Below are positions 15,687-23,718 of a stretch of 23,982 bases of DNA, piece after piece (position 1 is the stretch's first letter; every line of letters begins with the position of its first letter). The notes beneath the pieces were generated by a model. It saw nothing but the letters and a program-made list of their open reading frames with translations, searched no databases and had not been told where the DNA came from. Source of the DNA: CAYGWX01 sp964353855 [NCBI: uncultured bacterium]. GTDB taxonomy: Bacteria > Edwardsbacteria > CAYGWX01. The DNA lies in assembly GCA_964353855.1 (NCBI GenBank), contig CAYGWX010000032.1, positions 464 through 24,445 of the forward strand, in the 5' to 3' direction. Position numbers and translations under genes: made by a program.

Positions 15687-16754
15687 ATGCCTACCCCAAG
15701 GATACTCGTTAGCATTGTAACTCACAACTCGGAGCGTTATATTGATTCGTGTTTGGAGGGGTTAAAAAGACAGAGATTTCAGGATTTAGAAATAGCAGTA
15801 GTTGATAATGCTTCTTCTGACGAGACATTAGCAATCATTATGGGATTGAGAGAGAATTTCAAATCACTTCATTTATTTCCACTCCGGTTTAATATTGGTT
15901 TTTGTGGTGGTAATAATCTTGCGATCAATCTATTTAAAAGCGAATATGTTTTAGTCCTTAATCCCGATGTTTTCCTGACTTCTACATTCCTTTCAGAGGC
16001 CTTAAGGGGCTTCGAATGGAATGACCAAGTTGGAATGGTATCCGGTAAGTTGCTTCGTATTCCACAAGAAGTATTTTGTGATCGTCTACCGCAATTCGTA
16101 GATAAAGCCCTTGATAAAGTTCACTTAACCACAATTGATTCAACTGGGTTATATTTCACTCATACGCAGAGACATTTCGACAGAGGCTCAAACGAAACTG
16201 ATCACGGCCAATATAATATTCCAGGATATGTATTTGGGCCAACAGGTGCAGCTGCCTTATACAAGAGAACCATGATAGACTCGATTAAAATAGAAGGCGA
16301 ATTATTTGACGAGTTATTTTTTGCATATCGTGAGGACGCCGATTTAGCTTGGCGTGCACAGATCATGGGGTGGAAATGTGCTTATGTTCCTTCCGCAGTT
16401 GCATACCATGTGAGAAGAGTTTTGCCAGAAAGACGGGGGGCGCTCCCTCCAGAAATAAATATGCATTCTGTCAAAAATCGATTTATCATGCGTTTGAAAA
16501 ATATGGAAATAAGAACGTACCTTAGTTTTTTATTTCCTATCACATTAAGAGACATTCAGATCATAATGTTCATATTTCTGTTCGAGCAAACTTCATTGAA
16601 AGCGACTTGGCTGGTGTTGAAAAATATTAGTAGATCTCTTCGACATAGGAATTTAATTAAGGCGAAAAAAAAGACTTCTGCCTCTACTATTGAACGATGG
16701 TTTGGCCGAAAGGGAAGATTTATTCCTATTTCATCGGTAGAAAAGAATACATGA
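15687..16754 (+). CDS. Glycosyltransferase family 2 (second, NPDV-type)
   Basis: A 355-residue GT-A enzyme: ILVSIVTHNSE (6-16), VVDNAS (38-43), FNIGFCGGNN (68-77), VLNPDV (90-95), FGPTGAAALYKR and a YREDADLAWRAQ acid/base segment. It is paralogous in layout to the preceding GT2, but distinct in sequence. The conserved His-x-Arg-Arg after AYHV and a basic C-terminus suggest interaction with the lipid-linked acceptor. The start is ATG 15687, 11 nt after the previous stop and without an obvious SD. It ends in an ATGA overlap with the GH99-like gene, so the two are probably translationally coupled. Confidence 0.86.
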   Translation: MPTPRILVSIVTHNSERYIDSCLEGLKRQRFQDLEIAVVDNASSDETLAIIMGLRENFKSLHLFPLRFNIGFCGGNNLAINLFKSEYVLVLNPDVFLTSTFLSEALRGFEWNDQVGMVSGKLLRIPQEVFCDRLPQFVDKALDKVHLTTIDSTGLYFTHTQRHFDRGSNETDHGQYNIPGYVFGPTGAAALYKRTMIDSIKIEGELFDELFFAYREDADLAWRAQIMGWKCAYVPSAVAYHVRRVLPERRGALPPEINMHSVKNRFIMRLKNMEIRTYLSFLFPITLRDIQIIMFIFLFEQTSLKATWLVLKNISRSLRHRNLIKAKKKTSASTIERWFGRKGRFIPISSVEKNT

Positions 16755-17917
16755 GACGTGCTCATATACTGACTTTTTGCTTCTCAACCACGATACTCCT
16801 CTTCATTCCTTGTTATTTACATCCAGAAGAGATCAAGTTTTCTGGAGGAAATGATTATGATTACAGTGTAGGATGTTATTATTTTGGTTATTGGTTTCGG
16901 AAACCTATGGGGAGAGATGTGCCCATGGACCTACTTGTTGGTAGATGGAATGAACGTAAGCCTCTTTTAGGGTGGTACCTCGACACGCCATATACCATGA
17001 AATGGGAAGTCGAACGGGCCTTGCGTGGAGGTATTCACTTCTTCGCATTCTTGTGGTATTATCTTGAGGAAGATACAGCCTCGACGGATACTCTCCGCGA
17101 TTCGGCTTCAAATCACAATTCACTTAATGGGTCCTTACGATCCTTTTTAGCTATAAATAAATTACATAAGATGAAATTTTGTGTTGTTTACACTAATCAC
17201 GATAATTTTAATGTTCCTCCCTCCCGCTGGGGCTACTACGCGAACCAATGGGCGAAATTAATGCTTAGAGATGATTATTTCAAGATAGCCTTAAAAGAAG
17301 GGAAGGAAAAAATACCATTATTCATAGTTTGGAGTCCAAATGCTCTTCATGTAAATTGGAAAGGCCAAGAAGGGGGAGCAGGTGAAGCAATTAAAAAGTT
17401 AAGGAATATTGCTAGAAGTGTTGGTGTGGGAGAAATAGCTATTGGGGGTTGTAATGATCATTCAAAACCGGCAGTATTTGAGGATGGTTATGATATTATT
17501 ACAGGATACAACTTTCACGCGTCAGGTGGAGTTCTGCCGGGAAAGTCTGGCAAATACAATAATTTAGCTAAGGGTCATCTTACCATCTGGGATTCCATGG
17601 CTTCATATAGTAAGCCGGTTATCCCCGTTATCACTTCAGGATGGGACCCCCGCCCATGGCCGAATACCCTTAAGGGCAGCCCTTACTATCCCGACAGGAC
17701 GCCGGAGAAATTTCAAGATTTCTGTCAGCTGACCAAAGACTGGATGGACAGCAAGGATTCGCAACTTGTCGTTCCAAAGACCGTCCTGATTTATGCTTGG
17801 AACGAGTTGGGAGAAGGGGGTTATATTCTACCTACAGTGGGGGAGGGCTACTCCTACCTCAATGCGGTCAAAAAGGTATTCGGACCAAAGAAACAAACTG
17901 TCCGTAGAAGTCGATAA
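16751..17917 (+). CDS. Secreted GH99-like / WbsX-type glycan-active protein
   Basis: A 388-residue protein with an N-terminal signal peptide (about residues 1-25, MRRAHILTFCFSTTILLF then PCYLHPEE). The mature part begins with VGCYYFGYWF and GWYLDTP, and continues with RGGIHFFAFLWYY, then IVWSPNALHVNW. A conserved end IYAWNELGEGGYI has E352 and E355 spaced like the paired catalytic glutamates of GH99 endo-alpha-mannosidases. This is the fold shared by GH99 and the WbsX domain found in O-antigen loci. The start ATG 16751 is chosen because of the ATGA overlap and because it exposes the signal peptide. A periplasmic role in trimming, cleaving or remodelling the polymer is inferred. The 3' third becomes GC-rich after about 17600, marking a composition junction within the gene. 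Confidence 0.75.
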   Translation: MRRAHILTFCFSTTILLFIPCYLHPEEIKFSGGNDYDYSVGCYYFGYWFRKPMGRDVPMDLLVGRWNERKPLLGWYLDTPYTMKWEVERALRGGIHFFAFLWYYLEEDTASTDTLRDSASNHNSLNGSLRSFLAINKLHKMKFCVVYTNHDNFNVPPSRWGYYANQWAKLMLRDDYFKIALKEGKEKIPLFIVWSPNALHVNWKGQEGGAGEAIKKLRNIARSVGVGEIAIGGCNDHSKPAVFEDGYDIITGYNFHASGGVLPGKSGKYNNLAKGHLTIWDSMASYSKPVIPVITSGWDPRPWPNTLKGSPYYPDRTPEKFQDFCQLTKDWMDSKDSQLVVPKTVLIYAWNELGEGGYILPTVGEGYSYLNAVKKVFGPKKQTVRRSR

Positions 17918-17935
17918 CCTTATTTTTGCGTTAAA

Positions 17936-19033
17936 GTGAAAATTGCCATCCTTGGAGCCCGTGGGATGCCCTCTACCTACGGAGGCTATGAGACCTTTAT
18001 CCAAGAGCTGGCTCCAGCCCTTGCTGAAAGGGGGCATCAGGTAACGGTCTATTGCAGAAGAAAGCTTTTTGTCGAACGTCCTCGCGTTCACCAAAGGGTG
18101 AGGCTGGTTTATTTGCCCAGTATCGAAACCAAAAATCTTGGAACCCTGACGCATACGGCTATTGCTACTCTTCATGCTTTAATGTCCGATGCGGATGTCG
18201 CTTTATTGGTTAATCCCGCAAATGGCTGGTATTGCCTGCCCCATCGGCTTCTGGGGAAAAAGGTGGCGATCAATCTTGATGGTTTGGAATGGAAACGTGG
18301 AAAGTGGAGTTTCTTTGGGAAATTATATTTCCGATGGGCTGCTCGGGTTGCTGTCCTGTTCGCTAACGAATTAGTCAACGATGCGGAAGCGATGAGGACG
18401 TTTTATCGGGAGACCTGGGGCAGGGATTCGACCTTTATCGCCTATGGGGCTTATATCGAAAAGTCCGAGCACCCGGAAATTCTCAGGGAATATGGATTGG
18501 AGCCCGGGCGATATCTTCTAATCGCTAGCCGCCTGGTTCCGGACAATAATGCAGACTTAATCGTTCGGGCTTTCGAGGGAGTCAAAACAACCATGACTCT
18601 GGCCATAGCGGGAGGGGCTAACTATCGTAGTCCTTTCGTGGATGAGCTAAAAAAGACATCCGATCCGAGAATCAAATTCTTAGGGCATGTGGATAAGGAT
18701 CAGCATGTAAAAGAGTTGCATTGTAACGCCTATGCCTACATCCATGGGCACGAATTTGGAGGGACGAATCCGGCCCTCCTGAAGGCTTTGGGGTATGGCA
18801 ACTGCATCCTGGCCCTGAATACTCCCTTCAATCGTGAAGTGCTTGGGGATTATGGAGTCCTTTTTGATAAGTCTGTCGAGTCCCTCAAAGAGAAGTTGCA
18901 GCACATCGTGGACTATCCTGAATTCGCAGAGGGGTTTCGTCATCGGGCTCCGGACAGGATCAAAGAAGCCTACAGTTGGGAATCCATTGTTGATAAGTAT
19001 GAAGCATTATTCCAAAGAATGATAAGTAGTTAA
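17936..19033 (+). CDS. GT4 glycosyltransferase with DUF1972-type N-terminus (rhamnosyltransferase WchF/Cps2T-like)
   Basis: A 365-residue cytoplasmic glycosyltransferase. The N-terminal segment AILGARGMPSTYGGYETF (4-21) is the hallmark of the DUF1972 group, which contains rhamnosyltransferases adding the second sugar of capsule repeat units. GLEWKRGKW (116-124), a donor domain with IASRLVPDNNADLIV (196-210), and HGHEFGGTNPALLKALG (270-286) are visible. As I recall the family, that last segment normally reads LLEA; here the Glu position is K283, while E273 precedes it. The start is GTG 17936, 18 nt after the GH99-like gene, without a clear SD, fixed by the conserved KIAILG strand. Composition is GC-richer than the cassette before it, so it belongs to the conserved flank. 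Confidence 0.85.
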   Translation: MKIAILGARGMPSTYGGYETFIQELAPALAERGHQVTVYCRRKLFVERPRVHQRVRLVYLPSIETKNLGTLTHTAIATLHALMSDADVALLVNPANGWYCLPHRLLGKKVAINLDGLEWKRGKWSFFGKLYFRWAARVAVLFANELVNDAEAMRTFYRETWGRDSTFIAYGAYIEKSEHPEILREYGLEPGRYLLIASRLVPDNNADLIVRAFEGVKTTMTLAIAGGANYRSPFVDELKKTSDPRIKFLGHVDKDQHVKELHCNAYAYIHGHEFGGTNPALLKALGYGNCILALNTPFNREVLGDYGVLFDKSVESLKEKLQHIVDYPEFAEGFRHRAPDRIKEAYSWESIVDKYEALFQRMISS

Positions 19034-19124
19034 TGTGAGGTTAACGTAGTAAAGATGAACTTTCTGGTAAGAACTCCCAAAATCAGCCTAAACGATCATC
19101 CTGTTAATGTGAAAAAGAGAACGC

Positions 19125-19140
19125 CCACTATATATAGTGG
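19125..19140. promoter_or_regulatory. 16-bp perfect palindrome CCACTATATATAGTGG (dyad 1)
   Basis: CCACTATA followed by its exact reverse complement TATAGTGG, then TCA. It lies 92 nt after the stop of the GT4 gene. Its outer bases and the trailing TCA are shared with dyad 2 at 19318, suggesting copies of one protein-binding site or element end. Confidence 0.5.
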
Positions 19141-19166
19141 TCAGGAACATAAAGAGAGGTGGGGAG

Positions 19167-19199
19167 GGCGTGAATACGGCGTGAACAGGGCGTGAATAG
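19167..19199. repeat. Three 11-bp tandem repeats, GGCGTGAAYAS
   Basis: GGCGTGAATAC (19167-19177), GGCGTGAACAG (19178-19188) and GGCGTGAATAG (19189-19199), followed by a degraded GGCGGAAACCC. The unit length is close to one helical turn. A second 11-bp array lies on the other side of the epimerase gene. Confidence 0.8.
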
Positions 19200-19317
19200 G
19201 GCGGAAACCCCTCAAGGTTTTGGAGCTTTTTCGGCCATCCCCCTCTTGGAGAGGGATTTAGTTAAACAGGCTTATCGACGCTTTGTCGGACATACTTTTG
19301 AGACAACTTATAGTGTA

Positions 19318-19333
19318 CCACAATAAATTGTGG
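19318..19333. promoter_or_regulatory. 16-bp dyad CCACAATAAATTGTGG (dyad 2)
   Basis: ACCACAAT (19317-19324), AA, ATTGTGGT (19327-19334) is a perfect inverted repeat; CAC at 19335-19337 can extend it against GTG 19313-19315 with one bulge. It shares CCAC-N8-GTGGTCA with dyad 1, 193 bp upstream. Confidence 0.5.
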
Positions 19334-19499
19334 TCACCTATGAAAACTCCGGGTGAGTAGATAGGAGTGCGAGGCATCACGGGTTAACCCAAAGGGATTA
19401 AGGCATTTCCTAAAAAACCAGAAAAAACCTATCAAGTAAAGGATTGTTTAGCCATGTTGAGCTATGATGGTCTTTTGAGGTGATCGGGGAGAAATACGA

Positions 19500-20501
19500 A
19501 TGAATATAATGGTGACTGGTGCGGCCGGGTTCATGGGTAGCCATCTGGTGGATTACCTCGTCGGCAAAGGCCATCAGGTCTTTGGGGTGGACGATATGTC
19601 CGGAGGCTATTGGCGGAACATCAACTCTAAGAGCACGTTTATTGAGCTGGACCTGCGAAACACGGCCAAGGTCGAGAAAGTCATTGCTGAGCTTAAACCT
19701 GGATATATCTATCATCTGGCTGCTGATGCTACCGAGGGGCGGAGCCAGTTTCTGCCTCGGGAGTGTACGGAGAGGAATTACTTTTCCTTTTTGAATCTGA
19801 TCGTGCCTGCTATTGGGCACGGCCTCAAGAAGATCGTAGTCGCTAGCTCGATGAGCGTTTACGGGGATCAAGAGCCTCCGTTCCACGAGGGGATGCCGAC
19901 CAAGCCGGTGGATATCTATGCGATCAGCAAAGCGGCGATGGAGAAGGCGACTGAGGTTCTGAGCAAAGTTTATGGCTTTGACTATACCATCGTACGACCT
20001 CACAATGTCTATGGGCCAAGACAAAACATTGCAGACCCATACCGTAATGTAGTCGGTATCTTCATGAACCGGATCATGCGCAAAGAACCCCTCTACATTT
20101 ACGGGGACGGGGAGCAGAAGCGGGCGTTCACTTACATTGATGACAACATCCCTTACTTCGCCGAGACCATGTTCAACCCCAAGGCAAATGGTGGGATATT
20201 AAATCTTGGTCCGATTGAAGAAGAGACGATCAATACCCTGGCTGGTCTCGTTCAGAAGGAGTTTGGAGTTCAGAGCGAGATTGTCTATCTTCCGGACCGG
20301 CCCCTTGAGGTCAAATATGCTTATTGCACCTACGATAAGGCAGTAAAGCTTTTGGGCTATATGACCAGCACGAGTTTGGAGGAAGGGATTCACAAAATGG
20401 CGGAGTGGGCCAAGAGCTTGGGACCCCAAGCCTGGAAGTACCGCGATTTCTTGGAGTTGGATTCGCCGGACATGCCCAGAACCTGGAAGGAAAAGCTTTG
20501 A
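19500..20501 (+). CDS. NAD-dependent nucleotide-sugar epimerase/dehydratase (GalE-like extended SDR)
   Basis: A 333-residue cytoplasmic enzyme. The Rossmann motif TGAAGFMG (6-13), VDDMSGG (30-36), YHLAADAT, SSMSVYG (about 117-123), the catalytic YAISK and RPHNVYGPRQ are all visible, as is GDGEQKRAFTYIDD of the UDP-sugar epimerase group. It likely interconverts a UDP-hexose or UDP-HexNAc used in the polymer; the exact substrate is unresolved. The start is ATG 19500 with GGGGAG 8 nt upstream. It stands alone between two non-coding regions that each carry an 11-bp tandem repeat, unlike the tightly overlapped genes around it. Confidence 0.88.
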   Translation: MNIMVTGAAGFMGSHLVDYLVGKGHQVFGVDDMSGGYWRNINSKSTFIELDLRNTAKVEKVIAELKPGYIYHLAADATEGRSQFLPRECTERNYFSFLNLIVPAIGHGLKKIVVASSMSVYGDQEPPFHEGMPTKPVDIYAISKAAMEKATEVLSKVYGFDYTIVRPHNVYGPRQNIADPYRNVVGIFMNRIMRKEPLYIYGDGEQKRAFTYIDDNIPYFAETMFNPKANGGILNLGPIEEETINTLAGLVQKEFGVQSEIVYLPDRPLEVKYAYCTYDKAVKLLGYMTSTSLEEGIHKMAEWAKSLGPQAWKYRDFLELDSPDMPRTWKEKL

Positions 20502-20720
20502 GGCAAGTTCCTTTTTCGCTTATTCTCCCGAAGGGAAAATGGTCTGTAGGTGTGTAGTGGGTGTGAGGTGGGTGTGGGGTGGGTGTGCAGTGGGTCGCCA
20601 GAATTATTTTGAGTGACCCAGGGTTGGGGCACCCCTGAATCAATGTTTACTCGTGCATGTTCCTTGTAAGTTCACAATGGTGGCCCATCTTATGCGATTT
20701 CACCTAGTAGTAGCTGAATT
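20502..20720. other. Intergenic region with hairpins between the epimerase and glycosylphosphotransferase genes
   Basis: No gene is seen in 219 bases. An imperfect hairpin TTCTCCC-GAA-GGGAAAA (20523-20539) follows the epimerase stop and may act as a weak terminator. The 11-bp repeat array follows (20549-20592). TGGGTCGC (20591-20598) / GTGACCCA (20613-20620) and CAGGG (20619-20623) / CCCTG (20633-20637) are further hairpins without T tracts. No clear promoter was found. Confidence 0.5.
20549..20592. repeat. Four 11-bp tandem repeats, GGTGTGNNGTG
   Basis: GGTGTGTAGTG, GGTGTGAGGTG, GGTGTGGGGTG and GGTGTGCAGTG follow one another without gaps and differ only at positions 7-8. One strand is purely G/T-rich with few exceptions. 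The constant positions suggest selection or recent expansion; the unit length equals that of the array at 19167-19199. Confidence 0.85.
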
Positions 20721-22145
20721 ATGCTAAGGCAAAAGGCTCTGTTATTCAGCCGGGTTGCCATGGTTGGGGATTCCCTAATCGTGGCAGCTGGATTCTTGGT
20801 ATCCTATTGGCTCAGGCAGGGGCCGCTTCGTGGCTCGTTCGATGACGTCACCCTTTTCCCGCTGAAGGATTACCTTTGGGCCCTCGTATTGGCTGTTCCA
20901 ATCTGGATCGGAATGCTCTGGCGCTCGAGAATTTATTCCTCCCTCAGGACCAAAACCTGGGTGGAGATCGCCGGGGCGATCCTCTGGTCCGGGATCGTGA
21001 CCACGGTGGTTCTGGGAACCGTCCTCTTTCTGCTCAAAATTCCTTATTTCAGCCGAACCTTTGTAATCTTATTTTTTACTATCTCGGCTTCTCTGTTGTT
21101 GTTCGAGAGAGTTACGATATTCGGGATCCTCAAGGTCGCCAGGCGTAAGGGATTCAATTTCCGGACAGTGCTCCTGGTGGGGACGGGAAAGGTCGCCCAA
21201 AACATCGCCCGCTTAATGCGCTCCAACAAAGATTGGGGCTTCCGGTTGATCGGTTTCATGGACGTAGAGCCCACCCGTGTCGGCCATGAGCTTCAGGGAG
21301 TTCCCGTCCTGGGCGGGCTGGAGAGGCTTCCAGACCTGCTCCATGAGCGCGTCGTGGATGAGGTGATTTTCGCCCTGCCGCGGCGCTTCCTGGGGCACAT
21401 CGAAGACAGCTTGCGGGTCTGCGAGGAGATCGGGGTTAGAGCGCATGTGATCCTCGACTGGTACAGCATGAAGATCGCCAAGACCAACCTTGGGGAGTTT
21501 CATGGGATCCCCATGCTTTCCCTGACCACCACTCCCTTATCCGAGGCCAAACTGCTCCTCAAGAGGATTGCCGATGTCACCGGGTCCTTCACGTTGCTTG
21601 TCCTTCTATCTCCGCTTTTTTTGACCATTGCCGCCCTGATTAAACTGACCTCCTCAGGCCCGATATTCTTCAAGCAGGTGCGCTGCGGTCTGGGGGGAAG
21701 GAAGTTTGCTTTCTACAAGTTCCGTTCGATGATCGTTGACGCAGAAGAGAGGAAAAAGGGTCTCGAGCCCTTGAACGAGATGAGCGGTCCGGTGTTCAAA
21801 ATCAGGGACGACCCCCGGATTACACCGGTGGGGAGGATCATCCGCAAGCTCTCCATCGACGAGCTGCCCCAGCTCTACAACGTATTGAAGGGTGAGATGA
21901 GCTTGGTCGGGCCCCGGCCCCCGATTCCGGAGGAAGTGCAGAAATACGAGCGCTGGCAAAGACGGAGGCTCTCCATGCGGCCGGGGTTGACCTGCCTGTG
22001 GCAGGTCAATGGTCGCAACGAGGTAGATTTCGATCAGTGGATGAAGCTGGACTTGGAATACATTGACAACTGGTCGTTAGGCCTTGATTTAAAAATAATG
22101 CTCAGGACTATCCCGGTGGTCCTTACGGGACACGGTGCACATTAG
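20721..22145 (+). CDS. Polyprenyl-phosphate glycosylphosphotransferase (WbaP/WcaJ family), initiating enzyme
   Basis: A 474-residue inner-membrane enzyme that transfers a sugar-1-phosphate from a UDP-sugar to undecaprenyl phosphate, the first step of repeat-unit assembly. Four N-terminal hydrophobic helices (about 10-130) precede a Rossmann-like CoA_binding_3 domain with LLVGTGKVAQ (151-160). A membrane helix lies at about 288-309 (the re-entrant helix of this class). The catalytic domain shows KFRSM (333-337), the SIDELPQL segment with the D380-E381 dyad, KGEMSLVGPRP (390-400), and RPGLTCLWQVNGRN (420-433). Full length for the long (WbaP-type) form. The start is ATG 20721 with a weak SD. Its end overlaps the GTG of the wzi-like gene by 11 nt. 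Sugar specificity (Glc, Gal) cannot be told. Confidence 0.93.
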   Translation: MLRQKALLFSRVAMVGDSLIVAAGFLVSYWLRQGPLRGSFDDVTLFPLKDYLWALVLAVPIWIGMLWRSRIYSSLRTKTWVEIAGAILWSGIVTTVVLGTVLFLLKIPYFSRTFVILFFTISASLLLFERVTIFGILKVARRKGFNFRTVLLVGTGKVAQNIARLMRSNKDWGFRLIGFMDVEPTRVGHELQGVPVLGGLERLPDLLHERVVDEVIFALPRRFLGHIEDSLRVCEEIGVRAHVILDWYSMKIAKTNLGEFHGIPMLSLTTTPLSEAKLLLKRIADVTGSFTLLVLLSPLFLTIAALIKLTSSGPIFFKQVRCGLGGRKFAFYKFRSMIVDAEERKKGLEPLNEMSGPVFKIRDDPRITPVGRIIRKLSIDELPQLYNVLKGEMSLVGPRPPIPEEVQKYERWQRRRLSMRPGLTCLWQVNGRNEVDFDQWMKLDLEYIDNWSLGLDLKIMLRTIPVVLTGHGAH

Positions 22146-23718
22146 AGGACAGGCCTGGGCTTTATTTTTCCTCGGGCTATGTCTCTTGGCCGGACCGGTC
22201 AAAGCGCAAACTCAGGAATATTTGCTGCTGGATTCCTGGGTTTATCCTGTCCTGGAGGAGTTGCGGGTCAGGGGCCATACGTCAGGTCTTTGGGGAGCTG
22301 TAAAGCCCTATACCAGGGCGGAGGTCATCCGGGCTCTGGAAGAAGTCCGACGAGGAGTTGACGCGGGAGAAATCGTGTTGACCAAAGCGGATCAAGTCCT
22401 CGTTAAACGGTTAGATCAGGAGTTTGATAAGGACTCCACCCTTCTTGCCGGGGAGAAGAAATTCAATTGGAGATTTCGTGCCTTTGGGCAGGAGCGACTG
22501 AGCGCAACCTCCAAAGAAAAAGTTTCCCGGGTAGCCGCCGGGGGAAATATCGGACTGCATTTCGACCAAAGAGCCACTTTTTACGATGGAATTCTCATCG
22601 ACCAGGAGATGGCAAAGGATCCTTCCTATACAGGGTACCTTTGGCGGGGGATGTATGGAGATTTCGATGCCGCCTATGCTCAGGTAGCTCTCGGGCCGGC
22701 AAGGATGTTTGCTGGAAGAGGGAAGCTATTGTGGGGGCCAGGAAGAAATGAATCCCTCATTCTTTCAGATAATGCATCTGCCCTTGACCGGCTGGGTTTA
22801 GATGTCCGCGTGGGAGCGTGGGCGTTTTCCTGGTTTACAGCAGAGCTTGACCCTTTGAAGCACTACCAACGGCCGGATACGACCCTTATCGAAGAGCGGG
22901 CAAAGCGTTTTGTAACGGGACATCGTCTGGATGTAAAGATCGGTCGGTCGCTGGAATTGGGAGCATCGGAGACGTTCGTTTATGGGGGACCGGGTCGAGA
23001 GGTCGAGCTGCACTATTTGAACCCGTTGCTGCTGTACCACGCCATCCAGCTTAACGATGACAGCCCCGGGAATACATTGTTGGGATTCGACGGGCGATGG
23101 TTGATGCGGCCCAAGTGGGAGGTCAATGGAGAAGTCCTAATTGACGACTGGCAGATCGAGCATAAAACGTCGCAGGACGAGGAGCCGTCACACTGGGGCA
23201 TGCAGGTTGGGCTACGAGCGGCGGATCCTTTGGGATTAAAGGGAAGCTATGCCTGGGTCAACTATACCCGAGTGAATAACTGGGTCTATAACGTGTATCA
23301 ACCCTACGAGCGCTACATCTTCAAAGGAAAATCCTTGGGCTGGAGCGGGGGCAATGACGGAGATGCCTTGGAACTTTCAGGAATCAAACATCTGGACAGA
23401 ACCTGGGATATGGGGCTGACGTTATCTCAAAGAAGGCATGGAGAGGGAAGGCTGGAAGCGGCCTGGCCGTTTGTAGTCCAAGATAAAGACACCTTGGTCA
23501 AGCGAGGATTCCGGTCGGAGCCGTTTCCTTCAGGTATAGTAGAGAGAATACAAAATGGGGAGTTATTTCTCCGCTGGCAGCCAAACGCAGATTCCTGGCT
23601 GGAACTGGGAGCTGGTGTTGAAGGGGTAAGGAACGAAGGCAATGTAAATGGAAGCGACCGGACCTCGGCCACGGCAAGATTGCTGGGGAGGTATCAGGTG
23701 GATTGGTTGCTCCGTTGA
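22135..23718 (+). CDS. wzi: Wzi-like capsule assembly outer-membrane protein
   Basis: A 527-residue outer-membrane beta-barrel predicted to help bind or organise exported polysaccharide at the cell surface. A signal peptide (about 1-24, ending PVKAQ) is followed by a helical N-terminal part (SWVYPVLEELRVRG, then PYTRAEVIRALEEV) that is typical of the Caps_assemb_Wzi family. A barrel then contains GRGKLLWGPGRNESLILSDN, GRSLELGASE and LHYLNPLLLYHAIQ. Alternating hydrophobic strands run to LGRYQVDWLLR. The start is GTG 22135, inside the end of the glycosylphosphotransferase gene, implying coupling. The stop shares TTGA with the start of the next gene. The family call is good; direct polymer binding is inferred from E. 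coli Wzi. Confidence 0.85.
   Translation: MHIRGQAWALFFLGLCLLAGPVKAQTQEYLLLDSWVYPVLEELRVRGHTSGLWGAVKPYTRAEVIRALEEVRRGVDAGEIVLTKADQVLVKRLDQEFDKDSTLLAGEKKFNWRFRAFGQERLSATSKEKVSRVAAGGNIGLHFDQRATFYDGILIDQEMAKDPSYTGYLWRGMYGDFDAAYAQVALGPARMFAGRGKLLWGPGRNESLILSDNASALDRLGLDVRVGAWAFSWFTAELDPLKHYQRPDTTLIEERAKRFVTGHRLDVKIGRSLELGASETFVYGGPGREVELHYLNPLLLYHAIQLNDDSPGNTLLGFDGRWLMRPKWEVNGEVLIDDWQIEHKTSQDEEPSHWGMQVGLRAADPLGLKGSYAWVNYTRVNNWVYNVYQPYERYIFKGKSLGWSGGNDGDALELSGIKHLDRTWDMGLTLSQRRHGEGRLEAAWPFVVQDKDTLVKRGFRSEPFPSGIVERIQNGELFLRWQPNADSWLELGAGVEGVRNEGNVNGSDRTSATARLLGRYQVDWLLR

Larger units (their letters stand above)
19034..19499. other. Non-coding region with repeats and palindromes upstream of the epimerase gene
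   Basis: No ORF of note is found in 466 bases. It holds two 16-bp CCAC-N8-GTGG dyads (19125-19140, 19318-19333), three 11-bp tandem units (19167-19199), a CCCTCT/AGAGGG hairpin (19241-19246 / 19250-19255), a GGGTTAACCC palindrome (19381-19390), and a good SD, GGGGAG (19486-19491), 8 nt before the next ATG. No convincing promoter or transposase remnant is seen. Confidence 0.6.

Noticed and set aside
16697-16750. Earlier start of the GH99-like protein at ATG 16697
   Set aside because: It overlaps the GT2 coding sequence by 58 nt and buries the hydrophobic signal segment; the ATGA overlap at 16751 is the usual arrangement in this locus.
19167-19199. CRISPR-like array (also considered for 20549-20592)
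   Set aside because: Units are 11 bp and directly adjacent without spacers; no cas genes in the window.
19034-19499. Decayed insertion sequence or MITE
   Set aside because: No transposase fragment, no clear terminal inverted repeat pair beyond the twin dyads, and no target-site duplication could be identified by eye.
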